Shown here in pieces: positions 11,500 to 22,005 of a stretch of DNA of 64,000 nt. The notes beneath the pieces are model-generated. The model was not told the DNA's origin. It saw only the letters and a list, made by a program, of their open reading frames with translations, and did no database searches. Where the stretch lies: positions 186,001-250,000 of the forward strand of contig JAAKBF010000173.1 in the NCBI GenBank assembly GCA_012656075.1, given 5' to 3'. Numbering within the stretch: position 1 is the stretch's first letter; each line of letters opens with the position of its first letter. The translations under genes were made by a program, and so were the position numbers. This DNA is from Phytophthora hibernalis (taxonomy: Eukaryota; Oomycota; Peronosporomycetes; Peronosporales; Peronosporaceae).

Positions 11500-12240
11500 C
11501 TGTCCCTCGGTTGTGAACAACTGAGTGTGGGAGAAAGAGGTTATTTCCCATTTTCAACTCGCAGTCCAGTCGGACTTCCCAGCGAGTTTCCCATTTTTCC
11601 AGCAGAGGGACGGTAGCGTCTGTAGATACGCCCGACTCGTTATTCGTTTTGGCACATCCCTCGTCACTCGTTGTCATTCGCTCTGTTCCTCGGGTGTGAA
11701 CAACCTAGTGCGAGGAGAAGAGGTTACTTCCTCCGTCTTCGACTCGCTGTCCAGTCGGACCCCTTGGCGAGTTTCTCAATTTTGCCCAGTACAGGATCGG
11801 TAGCATCTGTAGATACAATCCTCCCTTCACACGTACTGGTACCTTCCTTGCCCCTCGTTACCTTTCCCGCCATGACGCCCTGTTCCTCGGGTGTAGACAA
11901 CATAGCGCAAGGAGAAGAAGAGGAAAGTGTCCCCTTCAAAAGTAGCTCGCCGTCCAGTCGGACCTCCTTGGCGATTTTCTCTGTTTTGTCCAGCACGGGA
12001 ACGGTAGCACTTGTAGTTACGCTGCCCACGTCACCCGTTCTGGTACACTCTTCATCACATGTTGCCCTTCCCACCAGAACGCCCTGTTCCTCGGGTGGTG
12101 ACAACCTAGTGTGAGAGGATAGTGTCCTCTCCTATTGCAGCTCGCAGTCCAGTCGGACCTCCTTGGCGAGTTGCTCCGTTTTGTCCAGCACGGGAACGGT
12201 AGCGCTTGTAGTTACGCTCCCACGTCACCCGTTCTGGTAC
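11500..12240 (-). repeat. Degenerate tandem coding repeat, about 180-200-bp units
   Basis: The signature CCTCGGGTGTGAACAAC recurs with changes near 11505, 11692, 11893 and 12087, each about 25-50 bp upstream of a GTCCAGTCGGAC box (near 11570, 11750, 11955, 12150). On the minus strand each unit encodes a variant of a segment with TPEEQGV, a TDATVP-like core and a KEVRLDGEL end. The units have diverged and lost frame in places. Confidence 0.6.
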
Positions 12241-12516
12241 ATTCCACATCCTGGCTAAGCAACTGTAATACGCTGCTTGGCTGTTCAATCACGTCAGATT
12301 TAACCAGTGTCTCGAACTCCACTCGCACGACCTCCATGGCCGCGTTGGATGGATCGAAAACTGTCGCGGTAGTTGTATTGGATTCCTGAGAGATCCCGAA
12401 GTCAATGTGTGAAGAACGTTCCTTTCCTTCGTCGTCTGAACGCGCCGCTACGTTAAGGTCCACGTAAACGTCCTCACTCTCGACGAAGGGGCCTTTGTAG
12501 TACGCCTTTTCCAAAT

Positions 12517-12730
12517 CCTGCACTGTACTCAAGTGCACTGCCGAGTCGTTGCTCTCAACGTGACCTTAATGCGCAACACTCGTTTCGTCGACAGGCTTGT
12601 TGTTCACGTTCTCCTCCATAGCCTGCACTGTACTCAAGTGCACTGCCGAGTCGTTGCTCTCAACATGACCTTCACGCGCAACACTCGTTTCTTCGACGGG
12701 CTTGTAGTTCCCGTTCTCCTCCATATGCAA
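12517..12730 (-). repeat. 105-bp coding tandem repeat (two copies)
   Basis: CCTGCACTGTACTCAAGTGC at 12517 recurs at 12622, giving a 105-bp (35-residue) unit. The minus translation of each copy reads HVESNDSAVHLSTVQ with a variable NNKPVDETSVA part. The copy boundary near 12570 carries an in-frame TAA. Confidence 0.7.
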
Positions 12731-13132
12731 TTTTTCTGGTATATCTCCGGTCGAGCTCGCCGCCACAGTGTAGTTGTCCTGTTCGGATTTCCAGCGAATT
12801 GTTCTTCATGCAAATTCAAATTGCTCCATGCATTTTTGTGTTCGACTTCCTTTCGGGCCATGGCCTCAGTCGGCGCAGAGTAGCTGTCCTGCGCGACGCC
12901 TTCCCGACCAGTTCGTCGAGAATCATATATAACATATATATCATTCGTTTCTATCAAAGTAGTTTCCGTTGTTTTGGCCGTCATTGGTGCCATCGTGGCC
13001 TCACAAGCGTGTCTCATGAGTCCTCCAGCCTCACCAACCGTCCTCTGATTGGCTTCTGACCGTTCCCAATTGTGTCGTCCAAGTGACAAGAGGAAGGAGC
13101 GACACTTCTCTGTTCCCTTCCTCCTGTCTCCA

Positions 13133-15078
13133 TCATCGCTGGTCCTGAGCAGTTCCAGGCGCGGGTGCCGACGAAGAAGCGGCACTCCCTCGCGCGAGGA
13201 GCTGGTACGGTGCCTCCCTGCTACACTGGGCAGCAATATAATCGGTGCCGTTGCACAGAAAGCACGCATGGGGCCCTCTTGTCTGGCCACCTGATCCTCC
13301 ATAGTTCCGTCGCTGTGACGGTGGGCGAGGTTGTGTGCACTCTGCAATTAAGTGGCCCCGCTCGTGACAGTTTGGGCACGTGGCATTGTTCCGTCGACAG
13401 TGATCCGGCTGCATTCCAGAATGTGGCAGCGCCCACACACCACTTGACCTTCCTGCGTGTAGAGATCAGGTCCTAGTCGGATACCCTCACTCTGAGGCAT
13501 TGGTGGTGTTGGAGCGCTCGGAGGGGGAGCGTTCTGAGCCACAGGAGCGTCATACGCGGCAGCAACGTAGGTAGGACGCTGAGGGATCGGGGCGAGCGAG
13601 GTGGAGTTTGCTTCTGTTGCGTCAACAAGATTTGGGTTTGCTCCATCATGTCCACCATCCTCTGCATCAAAGCGTTCTCGGTAACTGGCTTCTTCGCGAC
13701 CTCGTCGGCGAAATCCGCGTCATTCTCCACTGGCAGATGCATATTCTTGAATAGGAGTGCAGCCACTGCCTGAGGGATAGAGTTCACCATTGAAGTACTC
13801 AGGGCGGATTTCCACTCGCTGTTTCTAAGCCCAGCCAAGAAGTATGGATAGCGCTTCTGCTGGTCGTCGAATTGAGCCGACTCACACAATCTCGAAATAA
13901 GGCCCGCCCACACTTCAGCTGACATACCTCGGGAACGTCTCGTAGTATTTATACGTTCAATCATCTGCAACGGCGTCTGCTAAATGAACTGGTTGTGGAA
14001 CTGAGTTCTCAGCGTTTCAAAGTCACTGATTTGCGAGTACATCACCGACCTTACCCTTAAGGCACTCACGAAACGCACTCAGACGCAGCGACTCCTGCAA
14101 CCCCACCGTGGTACGTTCAAACGCTTCCCAAAACGAGCTAGGTTTCTCCACAGTCGAAGCATCAGAATAGAACGGTTGTATCAACTTGACATCGTCCTTG
14201 ATGTGAGAGGGCATACCTAGAAGTCCAGTCGATTGAATAGCGTTCGTTTATCCACCGTAAATCAACTGCGCAGACGCGGGCTGCTGAGAGTACGCATTGA
14301 CCCCATCCAAAGGTGGTGCTTGCACTTTCGGAGCAGGAGTACTCGTCGTTGTAGTTTCAGGTAGATTTGACGCATGCGTACTCCACGTAGGTCTGGGAGT
14401 CGCTCCACTAGTCGTCCCGTAAGGCTGATTGTACGTACCAGCGTACCCATATCCTGCATAGCTCGGCGTCTCGCCAATCGAGAATACATCATAAGAAGCT
14501 ATAGCCGTTCTCATACACCTATGAGTAGCAGGCGTGTTAGACGGTTTGTAGGTCGCGGGGTCGGAGGCACGCCATAGCCGACAAAAACGGTTAGCGCAGG
14601 TTGTTGCTGGGCCATATTAGCTGTAACACCCAAAACCTGTTGAGGTACTTGTCCCGCCCACTGATGAGACAACGCAACCGAAGGCACGCTCTGCCAGAAC
14701 AATTCGCCGTTAATGGCTTGCACAAGCTGCATAGTCGGAGGACTAGGCACGCCATTCGTAGGCTGTTGACTGACATGTCTAGGAGCAGGCACGCTTAAAG
14801 CCTGACTCATAGGTTCGCTTGCTCCCGGAATCACAGGAACACCTGTCGTCTGGTTAGGCAACGATGACGGTTCCTGTCCAGACTGCCCAACATATGCCTG
14901 GCCCTGCAACACTATCGGAGCTCCACCGAGCCCATCGCTGAAGGCACTCCAGCAGTCACGGTTCCCACTGAGGTGGTCAATCAGTTGTCGGAGCCGAACC
15001 TGATCGGGTCAACACAGGAACGCTTGTAGGCTGTGTAGGATCACCCACAGCACGGTTGGTGCTGATCACTGCACGCTG
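13133..15078 (-). pseudogene. Element E Gag with zinc knuckle
   Basis: The minus strand from 15078 reads a Pro/Gln/Thr-rich N-terminal part (14912-14248). A capsid-like part follows (14214-13473; ESLRLSAFRECLKGKVGD, then PYFLAGLRNSEWKSALSTSM), and last come Cys-rich segments at 13438-13133 with CPNCHERGHLIAEC, a CCHC zinc knuckle, and CFLCNGTDYIAAQC, a second one. The coding sequence appears to continue upstream to 15078 (PTQPTSVPVLTRSG) where element A's LTR begins. Several stops and frame changes are present. Confidence 0.75.
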
Positions 15079-15081
15079 TAC

Positions 15082-15807
15082 TGTGGCGAAGTCGATGAAA
15101 ACGTTCGGTCGCCCAGGGTGTACAGCGCAAGCCCAACCAGACTTTCCTAAAAGACGGTTGTCATCCTGAACGTAAATTACGTCCAGGAATGGCGGTGTGT
15201 CTCCTTGTGCAATCCCTTTCGGTGTCGTTTATCTTCGATACTTGGATTCGCACCGTATGATTTGTTCTACACGTGTAGGTCTTGAGCGAGGGGCTCAACA
15301 TAACCTTCCTGGACGTAGCTTCCACGGCTCGAGATAACCAATATACAAAACAGAGTTATACAAAATATGTAGCCGTCACTTATTCTTTGAGACCCTGAGA
15401 CGGTGGGTCTATACTCCAGTCAACTAAGCCACTTCCAGAACACTGGTCAGTCCTGGATGGCTATTCAAAACGCGCACCACCCCCACTAGTGAGGGAAAAT
15501 AAACAGAACAATACAGTCCTATCACTCGATAATCGGATTCTTCAAATCCCTAGACGTAGACTATCTTAAACGTCCAAATATGCAGTTAATATGAAATGCG
15601 GAGTCAACCGTTCAAGGATGTTCACCACAACTAGGAAATGGAATAGGTCGGATAACGCCAGGACGGGTTACGTCTGGCTCCCGTCTAACTTGGCTTGATT
15701 TACTTAACGAGAGTCCCTCACCGGTCGTCGCACAGCCTGATGAGCCCTTAGTAGTCAACACGCCTCGCGGTCCTCCAGGATAAACGTCTGGCAGGTTTCT
15801 TCCGGAC
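15082..15807 (-). repeat. LTR segment of element A (3' copy, downstream 726 bp)
   Basis: Nearly identical and in the same orientation to 34964-35687, with a few substitutions and single-base indels. On the minus strand it ends in TTCGCCACA, fitting the usual ..CA terminus. It continues upstream (15808-15981) into further LTR sequence that is split by the Ngaro element. After its end comes element E's gag rather than a primer-binding site, as expected for a 3' LTR at an insertion junction. Confidence 0.75.
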
Positions 15808-15981
15808 GTGTGGGCTATAGGTAAAACGAACTCTGTTTGTCTGTTATCTATTGTTGGCTATCTTCTACTGTTGACTTGCACTTCTGTCGTTAGACTTGAT
15901 TTTACTATGAAAGTGTTGACGTTGACCACATCGGGTCAGGCGTCGCGTGCGTCTGACACTGGGTCAGGCACGTGGTACACT
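15808..15981 (-). repeat. LTR segment of element A, middle part next to Ngaro insertion
   Basis: The sequence from the CCGGAC/GTGTGGGCTATAG junction through GGGTCAGGCACGTGG is repeated in inverted orientation at about 37520-37690. There it runs on without a break into the sequence seen here at 21533-21802. That shows the LTR was interrupted near 15981/21533 by the Ngaro element. Confidence 0.75.
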
Positions 15982-16035
15982 TTCCAACAGCCACCTTGGG
16001 GAAATATGCACATCATGTTTAGCGGGAGTGGAGTG
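15982..16035 (-). repeat. Ngaro split direct repeat B2
   Basis: 54 bp starting TTCCAACAGCCACCTTGGGG on the plus strand, matching 16149-16202 with one or two differences. It is the outer terminal unit of the element. Confidence 0.85.
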
Positions 16036-16040
16036 ACGGA

Positions 16041-16147
16041 TGAGAGCTCCTTAGAAAATTGGTGAATGACTAGACTACCGGTGCCCGGGAAAGAGGGGTT
16101 TCGCTTCCCTGCCTTCATCTCGACTACGGTGGTTACAAAACCACCAA
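16041..16147 (-). repeat. Ngaro split direct repeat A2
   Basis: 107 bp starting TGAGAGCTCCTTAGAAAATT on the plus strand, matching 21426-21532 in the same orientation with very few changes. Confidence 0.85.
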
Positions 16148-17323
16148 TTTCCAACAACCACCTTGGGGAAATATGCACATCATGTTTAGCGGGAGTGGAG
16201 TGGCGGCACCCCACTCTAAACCGCCGCGTAGCTCCCGTGCCAAATTCCCCAAAGCGGCCACGCCGATTGTTCTGCAGCACCAGCACATTAGTCTTGACAT
16301 TCCCGCGGATCCTTCTGCTGTGAGAACAGGATACTCTTCAAACGAGCTTGACAACCATCTTCCGAGCAGCTTGATTGCTAGGCGATCCGCGCCAGCGTTT
16401 AGTAAAGCTGTAGCTCCGCCAATGCGGATAGAGTGAGTTGAATAGCGGGCGGGATTGTGTCCCTCTTGTGCAGCGGCAAGCTTGATAGCTTCAGCAATCT
16501 CTCCAGCCTCGACCCCGGCTCCTCTGGAGGCGGAAAGAGCGGGATGATCACCTTGCGTCCCGAATATTCTTGCTTCTTTGACGATCCACCGCGCAGCTCG
16601 CAGAGGACACATCACTCTGTCACCTGATCACTCATGATAGCGAACTTCTTCACGTCCGAACATGTTATTCTTCGCTCCACATAGTCGGATGCCCACCCGG
16701 ACAGACTCTCGTGGTGTGGTGACGCGGCCATGGTTATCAAGAAAGTTGATGTCGTCGAGCCTCAAAATGTACGGGTGGTGACGCCGCCCAATGAAGAGGT
16801 ATTCTGATCTCCGCAGTAAGAAGAAATAAGCCAGCAGTATGCCACCCCAGACGAGCTTTGTGCGAGCAAACTTGAAGTCCAGACTTGCGCAAATTCGACG
16901 GAGAATTTGGGCTGAAAGAGGATACTGCTTGGCGACAGGATTAGAAAATCGACGAATCCCGCGTAGAAGAAGCGTATGACCCGCATTCACACCGGGATCG
17001 TAGCCGAGATTGTTCTTGTGATACCATCGGACGGCGCAGATCTTGACACAAATTGTTGCGTACGAATTGCCCTGTCCGGCGGCATTCATACCGAAGCGTC
17101 ACAGGTATACAGCAAATGATCCTAGTTGAGCGGCGTTACCGTTTAAATCGTTTTCAGGGAGCCACGTTGGGTAGCTCATCCACCCACACCACCGATTCCA
17201 TTGATGCCATGCTCGTCGATAGTGGTTCTGGGAGGACTTGGCCAATGCCCTGCGCGCAGCATAGCTCCCAAAGCCGAGAGAATTTCCTGTAGTTGCTCGG
17301 AACTGGAACCTGTGACCAACCAC
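16133..17323 (-). pseudogene. Ngaro tyrosine recombinase
   Basis: This protein would cut and rejoin DNA to integrate the circular cDNA. One minus frame runs from 17323 to 16133 with two in-frame TGA codons (17101-17099 and 16630-16628). The N-terminal part has the SAM-like helical core (SSQNHYRRAWHQWNRWC). The catalytic domain shows the first Arg in LRRSEYL (near 16813), HSIR at 16435-16424, the LLGRW motif and the nucleophile Tyr in FEEYP at about 16333. All of the R-HxxR-W-Y set is present, so only the stops spoil it. The frame runs into repeat B1. Function is certain at family level. Confidence 0.85.
16149..16202 (-). repeat. Ngaro split direct repeat B1
   Basis: Matches 15982-16035 and lies directly beyond the end of the recombinase frame. 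Confidence 0.85.
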
Positions 17324-18912
17324 AAGAAAGATTAGCGAACTCTTCAGCTTCGCTCGTCGACTGCCACACCCGGGATCCAGCGTCAGCCATGATGTTTTCC
17401 ACCCCAGGGATATGATCAGCAGTGGCGAAGAAATTGAAGCGAATCTCCACCAAGCCTAATAACCAAAGGAGCAGTTGTGCCGTGACATTACGGCTCTCTC
17501 GTTTGTTATTCCACGAAACCGAGGACTGGTTATCAATCCAAAGCCGGATGTGCGTCTGGAAAAACGGATCCGAGCTAGCGAGTGCGAGAATCGTGACAGC
17601 GGAATCCAGTTGAGGTTCGCCGTGTGCAGGATTAGTCTAAACCACCGCAAATCATCTCGAGCACCGTTGGATATTGGAGCTTTACAGAACCGGCGAATCG
17701 AGCGACACAAGGATGCCAACCTCTGAAAGAACGGCGCCGCTGACCTGACGCAAGTCACCACGTGGCGTAGACTACCAAGAAGCTTTTCCAGATCCGACTT
17801 TGACGTGTGTTTAGTGGACAGCATGCCTTCGACGCGCAAGAGGGCTTTCGCAATCTTCTCCGGTCGCATCGCCACGTAAGACAACGGAATATTCCAATGC
17901 AGACCGAGTGCTTTACCGGTGGTTTGCCAGGTCGTAAATTTGTCTTCATTAATCGCGTCGGGACCGAGGATCATGATCATTGCTTCGCGTAGCGCAAGAT
18001 CGGCCTCAAAACGTCGAGTGCCGATGTCTGTTTCGATGGCGTTATGGACATCACACTAAGTCTTTCCGTCAAAGGGCTGAGCCGCATGAGCTGGTTGTGC
18101 TGGCCAGTTGGGTTTAGCTATGGAGTACAGATGCGCGACGCACCGCCAGCGAGCCAATACTTCACAGGCGAAAGTGTCCACCCGAACGGGCAGGCAAGAT
18201 CAATCACTAGAATGTTCAGCTCACGAATAACCCCCGCAAACCTGCCAACTTGATCCGCGTGAATAGGAACGTTGCGAAAGGCTCCATTTACATCTCCCGA
18301 TAGCAGTTTGGTGTGACCAGGAGATTCGGATTCAACTTCCAGGACTCGACGTGCCGACGCGTGTGGCCCGTCGTACTGAGTAGTGACAGCTCCGTCGTCG
18401 ACGGTGTTGTCATTAACGGAATGCCCGACCGGGTATGACAAATCATGGACCATCCAGGCATCCTCAAGAAGAGACGAAAAGCCCTTCGGTGCGGCTCCAA
18501 ATGGACTGCACGTGATGCCCGGCAGAGTGTCGAGTAGATCCAAGTCGAGAACGAGGTACTGGTTCCGGTCCTGACCTTTGCGAATGCTTTTCAAAATCGA
18601 TTGCATCGCCACTGACGCTGAGGCGTGGTTGGAAGGAAGTGTCTTCTGAGTATGAAATTCATCTTCCCACGTCGGGATAACTTCCATGACGTACCACATC
18701 TTCCCGCGCTGCGTGGTACTTGTATGAGGACCACCCAGGCGAATGCCTTTCCAGTGCCTTATTCGGGCGAGGATCGCTGTCCGACTCCCCCGGAGAAGTC
18801 GAACGAATTGGGGTAAAGGCATACCATCCCGACGAAGGAACTCGTTAAACACGCGCTGCTTCTCCGCATCCACTTGTGCACCACGATCACTGACAGGTCT
18901 GGTGCTGTGCAA
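17154..18912 (-). pseudogene. Ngaro reverse transcriptase-RNase H
   Basis: 18912-18118 carries the RT fingers and palm, with motif A as SGDVNGAFRNVP (catalytic Asp present) and a LACPFGWTLSPVKYWLAGGA segment typical of DIRS/Ngaro RT. The motif-C region near 18040 reads C-D-V-H where these elements normally have two adjacent Asp, so the second catalytic Asp seems lost. 17980-17456 continues with the LEKLLGSLRHVVTCVRSAAPFF segment. 17453-17154 encodes the RNase H end (DHIPGVENIMADAGSR). Stops separate the blocks. Confidence 0.8.
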
Positions 18913-19092
18913 ATCGGCTGATGGAAGTTGCTATCCGCGCTCTTCGAGTCGGGTGGCAAGTTGGCCTTGTGCAACCGCATTAGCATGCTCTAGCATTCGT
19001 CGACGAACCTGGAGTGTTGCCGAGTAGGCTCGTAGCCGTCTCACCATAAATTCATCGACCGCGAGAGGATTCACAAGGGTTGGTGAGATTGT

Positions 19093-21171
19093 TCACTTCT
19101 TAGAGGCTAATGGCGTAACTTTTCGGCACGACACCGTGCGATTGGTGTTACCAGCCACCGAAGGAGAATTTACGATACAACCGCCCTTTCTCGACGTATC
19201 GGCTGACCACGCTGTCGTACAACAAGTGTTTGGGGTATCAGTAGAGCTCGCGGCCCTACTACAAGCTTTTGGGGTACCAGCAGAGCTCGTAGCCCAACCA
19301 CTGGCTTTGACAGTACCAGCAAAGCTCGCGGCCCTACCACTGGCTTTTGCGGTCACCGGACTATTGACGGTAGACAACGTGGAGCGCACCCAATCCTGCC
19401 GTGAATCAGCGAGAGGATCCGTCCATCGATAATAAATTGGCTCTCTAGTAGCGTCCGTGCGTTGAGGCCGGGGCACGCTGTTGTGATGAGCATCGGCCAC
19501 GCGTGGACCGGATAGCAGCTTCACAGGTGCGACTGCAACCGGTGACCTACTGCGAAACTCCTGGGTAGGAAGTTCAGCAGGCTCCATAAACGCAACAAGA
19601 GAGCCAAGAAAACATCAGGCTTGATCGGGTACGACGGTGATGTCCGCAAATTCTCGCTTGAAGCCTCCATAATGCTGAGCAATGAGATCGCGGATTGAAG
19701 CAGGAATACTGTCGGGGCGGACGTGGCCTCGTCGGCGCGACAAACAGCCATCCCGTCTGCTGGGGCAACCCATCTTGTCATACAGGTAGCATTTGCACCA
19801 TGTCGGCAGTGATTTCTGGACGCTCGTGCTTGACATCTTTGACTTTGCGGTGAGGTTCATGTTGGCGTGGAGCCCCTCTGGTGTTACTACTCGGTCCATT
19901 TCGCGTTGCCGCCGCTGCAGCCATTTGATGCTTCGAGTGCACTCGCTCACCACCTGAATCAGCTTTGAGAACGATGGGTCACCCTCTCGGAAAGCGCCGT
20001 GTACTGCCTGTGCGGCGCTGATGTGGCCATGTGCAAGCAGCAAGCGTACGCATTCAAAACGTTCGTCGATCCAATTAATGAGCTCACTGCGAGCTGCAGG
20101 GATTCCGAAGTTTCTTCCAAGCGTGGAGCGTGAAAGCTTGCGTACAAAAACTTAACCAGCGTCGAGACAAATGGCTGGTAGGCAATTTTGACGACTGCGG
20201 CCAAACCTCCAAGAGCATCGACGTAGTAGCGAGATCCCCAGCTGCCGAAGGACGAGGTAACTTGTTTTCCTCGAAAAATCCGACATATCGCTTGCGGCCC
20301 GACGTTCCCGACGCTCTATGTTGGAGAGACTCACAAAGTGCATAACACTTAAGCCTTGAGTGGCAAAATCCCAGCTGAAGAATCTACGAATGACGGCGGG
20401 ACGTGGCGATAGATGGAGCGTCTACAGTGAAATCTGAAGCGTTTCAAGCAGAAGTTGAGCGCCCATGCAAGTGTACGTACCGTTCACAAGGTGACGATGG
20501 ATCTGACGTTGCATTGCTGTCGGGCGAAATTGAGCTTGACTGTCAGTTGTAAGCACACTAAGACCTTGGAAGCTGCGTTCGTCTCCAGGGGTCTGGTTCA
20601 TCGATATCAACCGGTCAATGTTGCGGATCATCGTCGGGTTACGCGTGTACGTCTCACGCAACACCATCAGTGAGTCCATATCCTCGGAGGCGTCGTCGGG
20701 GGCCTCCCGAGCGCGCTTTCGCGAGGCTCTCGGTACCGTAAGCGGCTGAGCCGGTGTCATCTGAGCTGCCCCGATGGCGATTGACGGGGTCGCTACCGGG
20801 TCGTCATCGTCATCGGAATCGCTAAGAAGATCATGTGAGACAGTGGGCACCGGGGGCGTTCTAACAGCACTTGCTTCTGTCTCTGGGTCAGCGGTGGTGT
20901 TGACCCCACTCACCGGGCCGTCAAAATCAGAATCACCAAGCACGAAATTACGTGGTGTTCGCCGCCCGCCTTGCTTGTAGTACATGAAATCAAGCAGGTA
21001 TTTAATATTCACCACTCGAATGGAACCGGTGGAGCTGTCAAACAGCGGAATTGCTTTTGTTTCGTCAATGAGGGGTGCATGCAGCTTCTCCCGGATAGTT
21101 TTCGAGCGGCGCGTTGCTCGGGTACGTACGCCACGAAAGTTATTGTGAGCCGATTCATGAAGATGCTGCAT
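19093..21171 (-). pseudogene. Ngaro Gag-like ORF
   Basis: The first ORF, 21171-20422, is 249 aa with an acidic Asp run (SDSDDDDDPVATP) and a basic segment. Further segments at 20343-19521 and 19587-19093 continue in other frames, with a Cys-containing stretch (CKCYLYDKMGC) near 19800. Position upstream of RT marks it as the Gag of the element. The C-terminal part carries a 13-residue tandem repeat. It is broken by stops and frame changes. Confidence 0.6.
19196..19351 (-). repeat. 39-bp coding tandem repeat (four units)
   Basis: Four 39-bp units at 19196, 19235, 19274 and 19313, the last three sharing GTA.CAG..(G/A)AGCTCG. Each encodes 13 residues of Ala/Ser/Thr-rich sequence (KASGRAASFAGTV type) on the minus strand near the end of the Gag-like region. 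Confidence 0.75.
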
Positions 21172-21425
21172 CTAGGCTGTCATCAAGTCACACGCCGACC
21201 GGCCGATACAGGGCCGCAACGCAAATGGCACTTACGCCAAGTGATGGATCTCGGTGTGTCGGAAGTGTACAGGTTCCACAACGCCGTTGAAAGAAATGTG
21301 GAGCACACCCGAACTAGTGTCCGGGTCCCACGAATATCCGGACACAGCGCCGTAGTCCCAGCGTGGTCCACGGTTGTGTGATGCCCTTGCAATGCACACA
21401 TAGCTGCCCACGTAAGTACCGTAAG

Positions 21426-21532
21426 TGAGAGCTCCTTAGAAAATTGGTGAATGACTAGACTACCGGTGCCCGGGAAAGAGGGGTTTCGCTTCCCTACCTT
21501 CATCTCGACTACGGTGGTTACGAAACCACCAA
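21426..21532 (-). repeat. Ngaro split direct repeat A1
   Basis: Matches 16041-16147 over 107 bp in the same orientation and marks the upstream end of the element on the minus strand. Directly beyond it (21533 onward) element A's LTR resumes with CTTGGGAAAATCC. Confidence 0.85.
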
Positions 21533-21802
21533 ATGGAAGGTACCTTGGGAAAATCCGGCTTGCGTATCTTGAGCATCTTCTGATTTGTTCTTGATCGGTC
21601 GAGGTGGTCGGTCGTTAACATATTGGATTTGTATACTGGAATCTTGTACGTCCAGGATTGCACGTTCAGGACTACATTCGTCGTCCAGAGCTGCAATCAT
21701 TCAGATTGGTATCATTCAGGATTCTAAGTCTGTGATAGTGGTAGACCTGCTTCGAAAGATCTTGGTCATGCTCATATACGGGTCTTCACTTATGTCAGGA
21801 CA
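21533..21802 (-). repeat. LTR segment of element A, 5' part of 3' LTR
   Basis: On the minus strand this starts TGTCCTGACATAAG, a TG terminus. It matches an uninterrupted inverted copy at 37260-37690. It joins 15981-15808 once the Ngaro element is ignored. Upstream on the minus strand is CCGGAGAGCCACC, also shared with the 37-kb copy. Confidence 0.75.
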
Positions 21803-22005
21803 GGTGGCTCTCCGGGTCGATCATGGCTTGATCCCACGATCCAAGCAAGCCTGGTCGGCGGGTCAGCCTGGACGTAAATCCCGTTGGGCAACCTCCAAAG
21901 TTGGCGTCCCTTCTGTGCACCTTGTCCCAGCCAGGTCACTCGCTTTCAGATTTCGAAAAGGAAACATGCTGTTCACAACGCAATTTCCCTTCTGCCGCAC
22001 AAGCC

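Larger units (their letters stand above)
10440..12810 (-). pseudogene. Element E Gag-protease linker with repeats
   Basis: A long minus-strand charged region between the zinc knuckles and the protease. 11180-10620 encodes a Glu/Lys/Leu-rich segment (DEVELKLRMKKNAEQLKEL) with in-frame stops. 12300-11215 is a chain of degenerate 60-66-residue repeats, and 12730-12517 holds a 35-residue repeat. Plus-strand frames over 10635-11180 and 11267-12114 are Ser-rich shadows. No known domain is visible; it could be an extended Gag C-terminus. Confidence 0.5.
6250..15081 (-). mobile_element. Ty3/gypsy retrotransposon, element E (decayed, 5' end cut off)
   Basis: Minus-strand gag, zinc knuckle, linker, protease, RT, RNase H and integrase follow in the Ty3/gypsy order from about 15.08 kb down to 6.25 kb. 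Many in-frame stops and frame changes make it non-functional. Its gag frame runs directly into the LTR sequence of element A at 15081, so element A appears to have inserted into it. No LTR pair of its own was found in the window. Component features are listed separately. Confidence 0.8.
15982..21532 (-). mobile_element. Ngaro/DIRS-type tyrosine-recombinase retroelement
   Basis: A minus-strand retroelement of 5.55 kb with gag (21171-19093), RT-RNase H (18912-17154) and a tyrosine recombinase (17323-16133), but no integrase or protease. It is bounded by split direct repeats. The A repeat (107 bp) lies at 21426-21532 and 16041-16147, and the B repeat (54 bp) at 16149-16202 and 15982-16035. Read on the minus strand this is A1-ORFs-B1-A2-B2, the Ngaro arrangement. 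In-frame stops and a changed RT active site suggest it is dead. It sits inside the 3' LTR of element A. Confidence 0.85.

Noticed and set aside
12634..13347. 237-aa minus frame as a separate gene
   Set aside because: It overlaps the zinc-knuckle and linker part of element E in the wrong frame; the CCHC motifs lie in the neighbouring frame.
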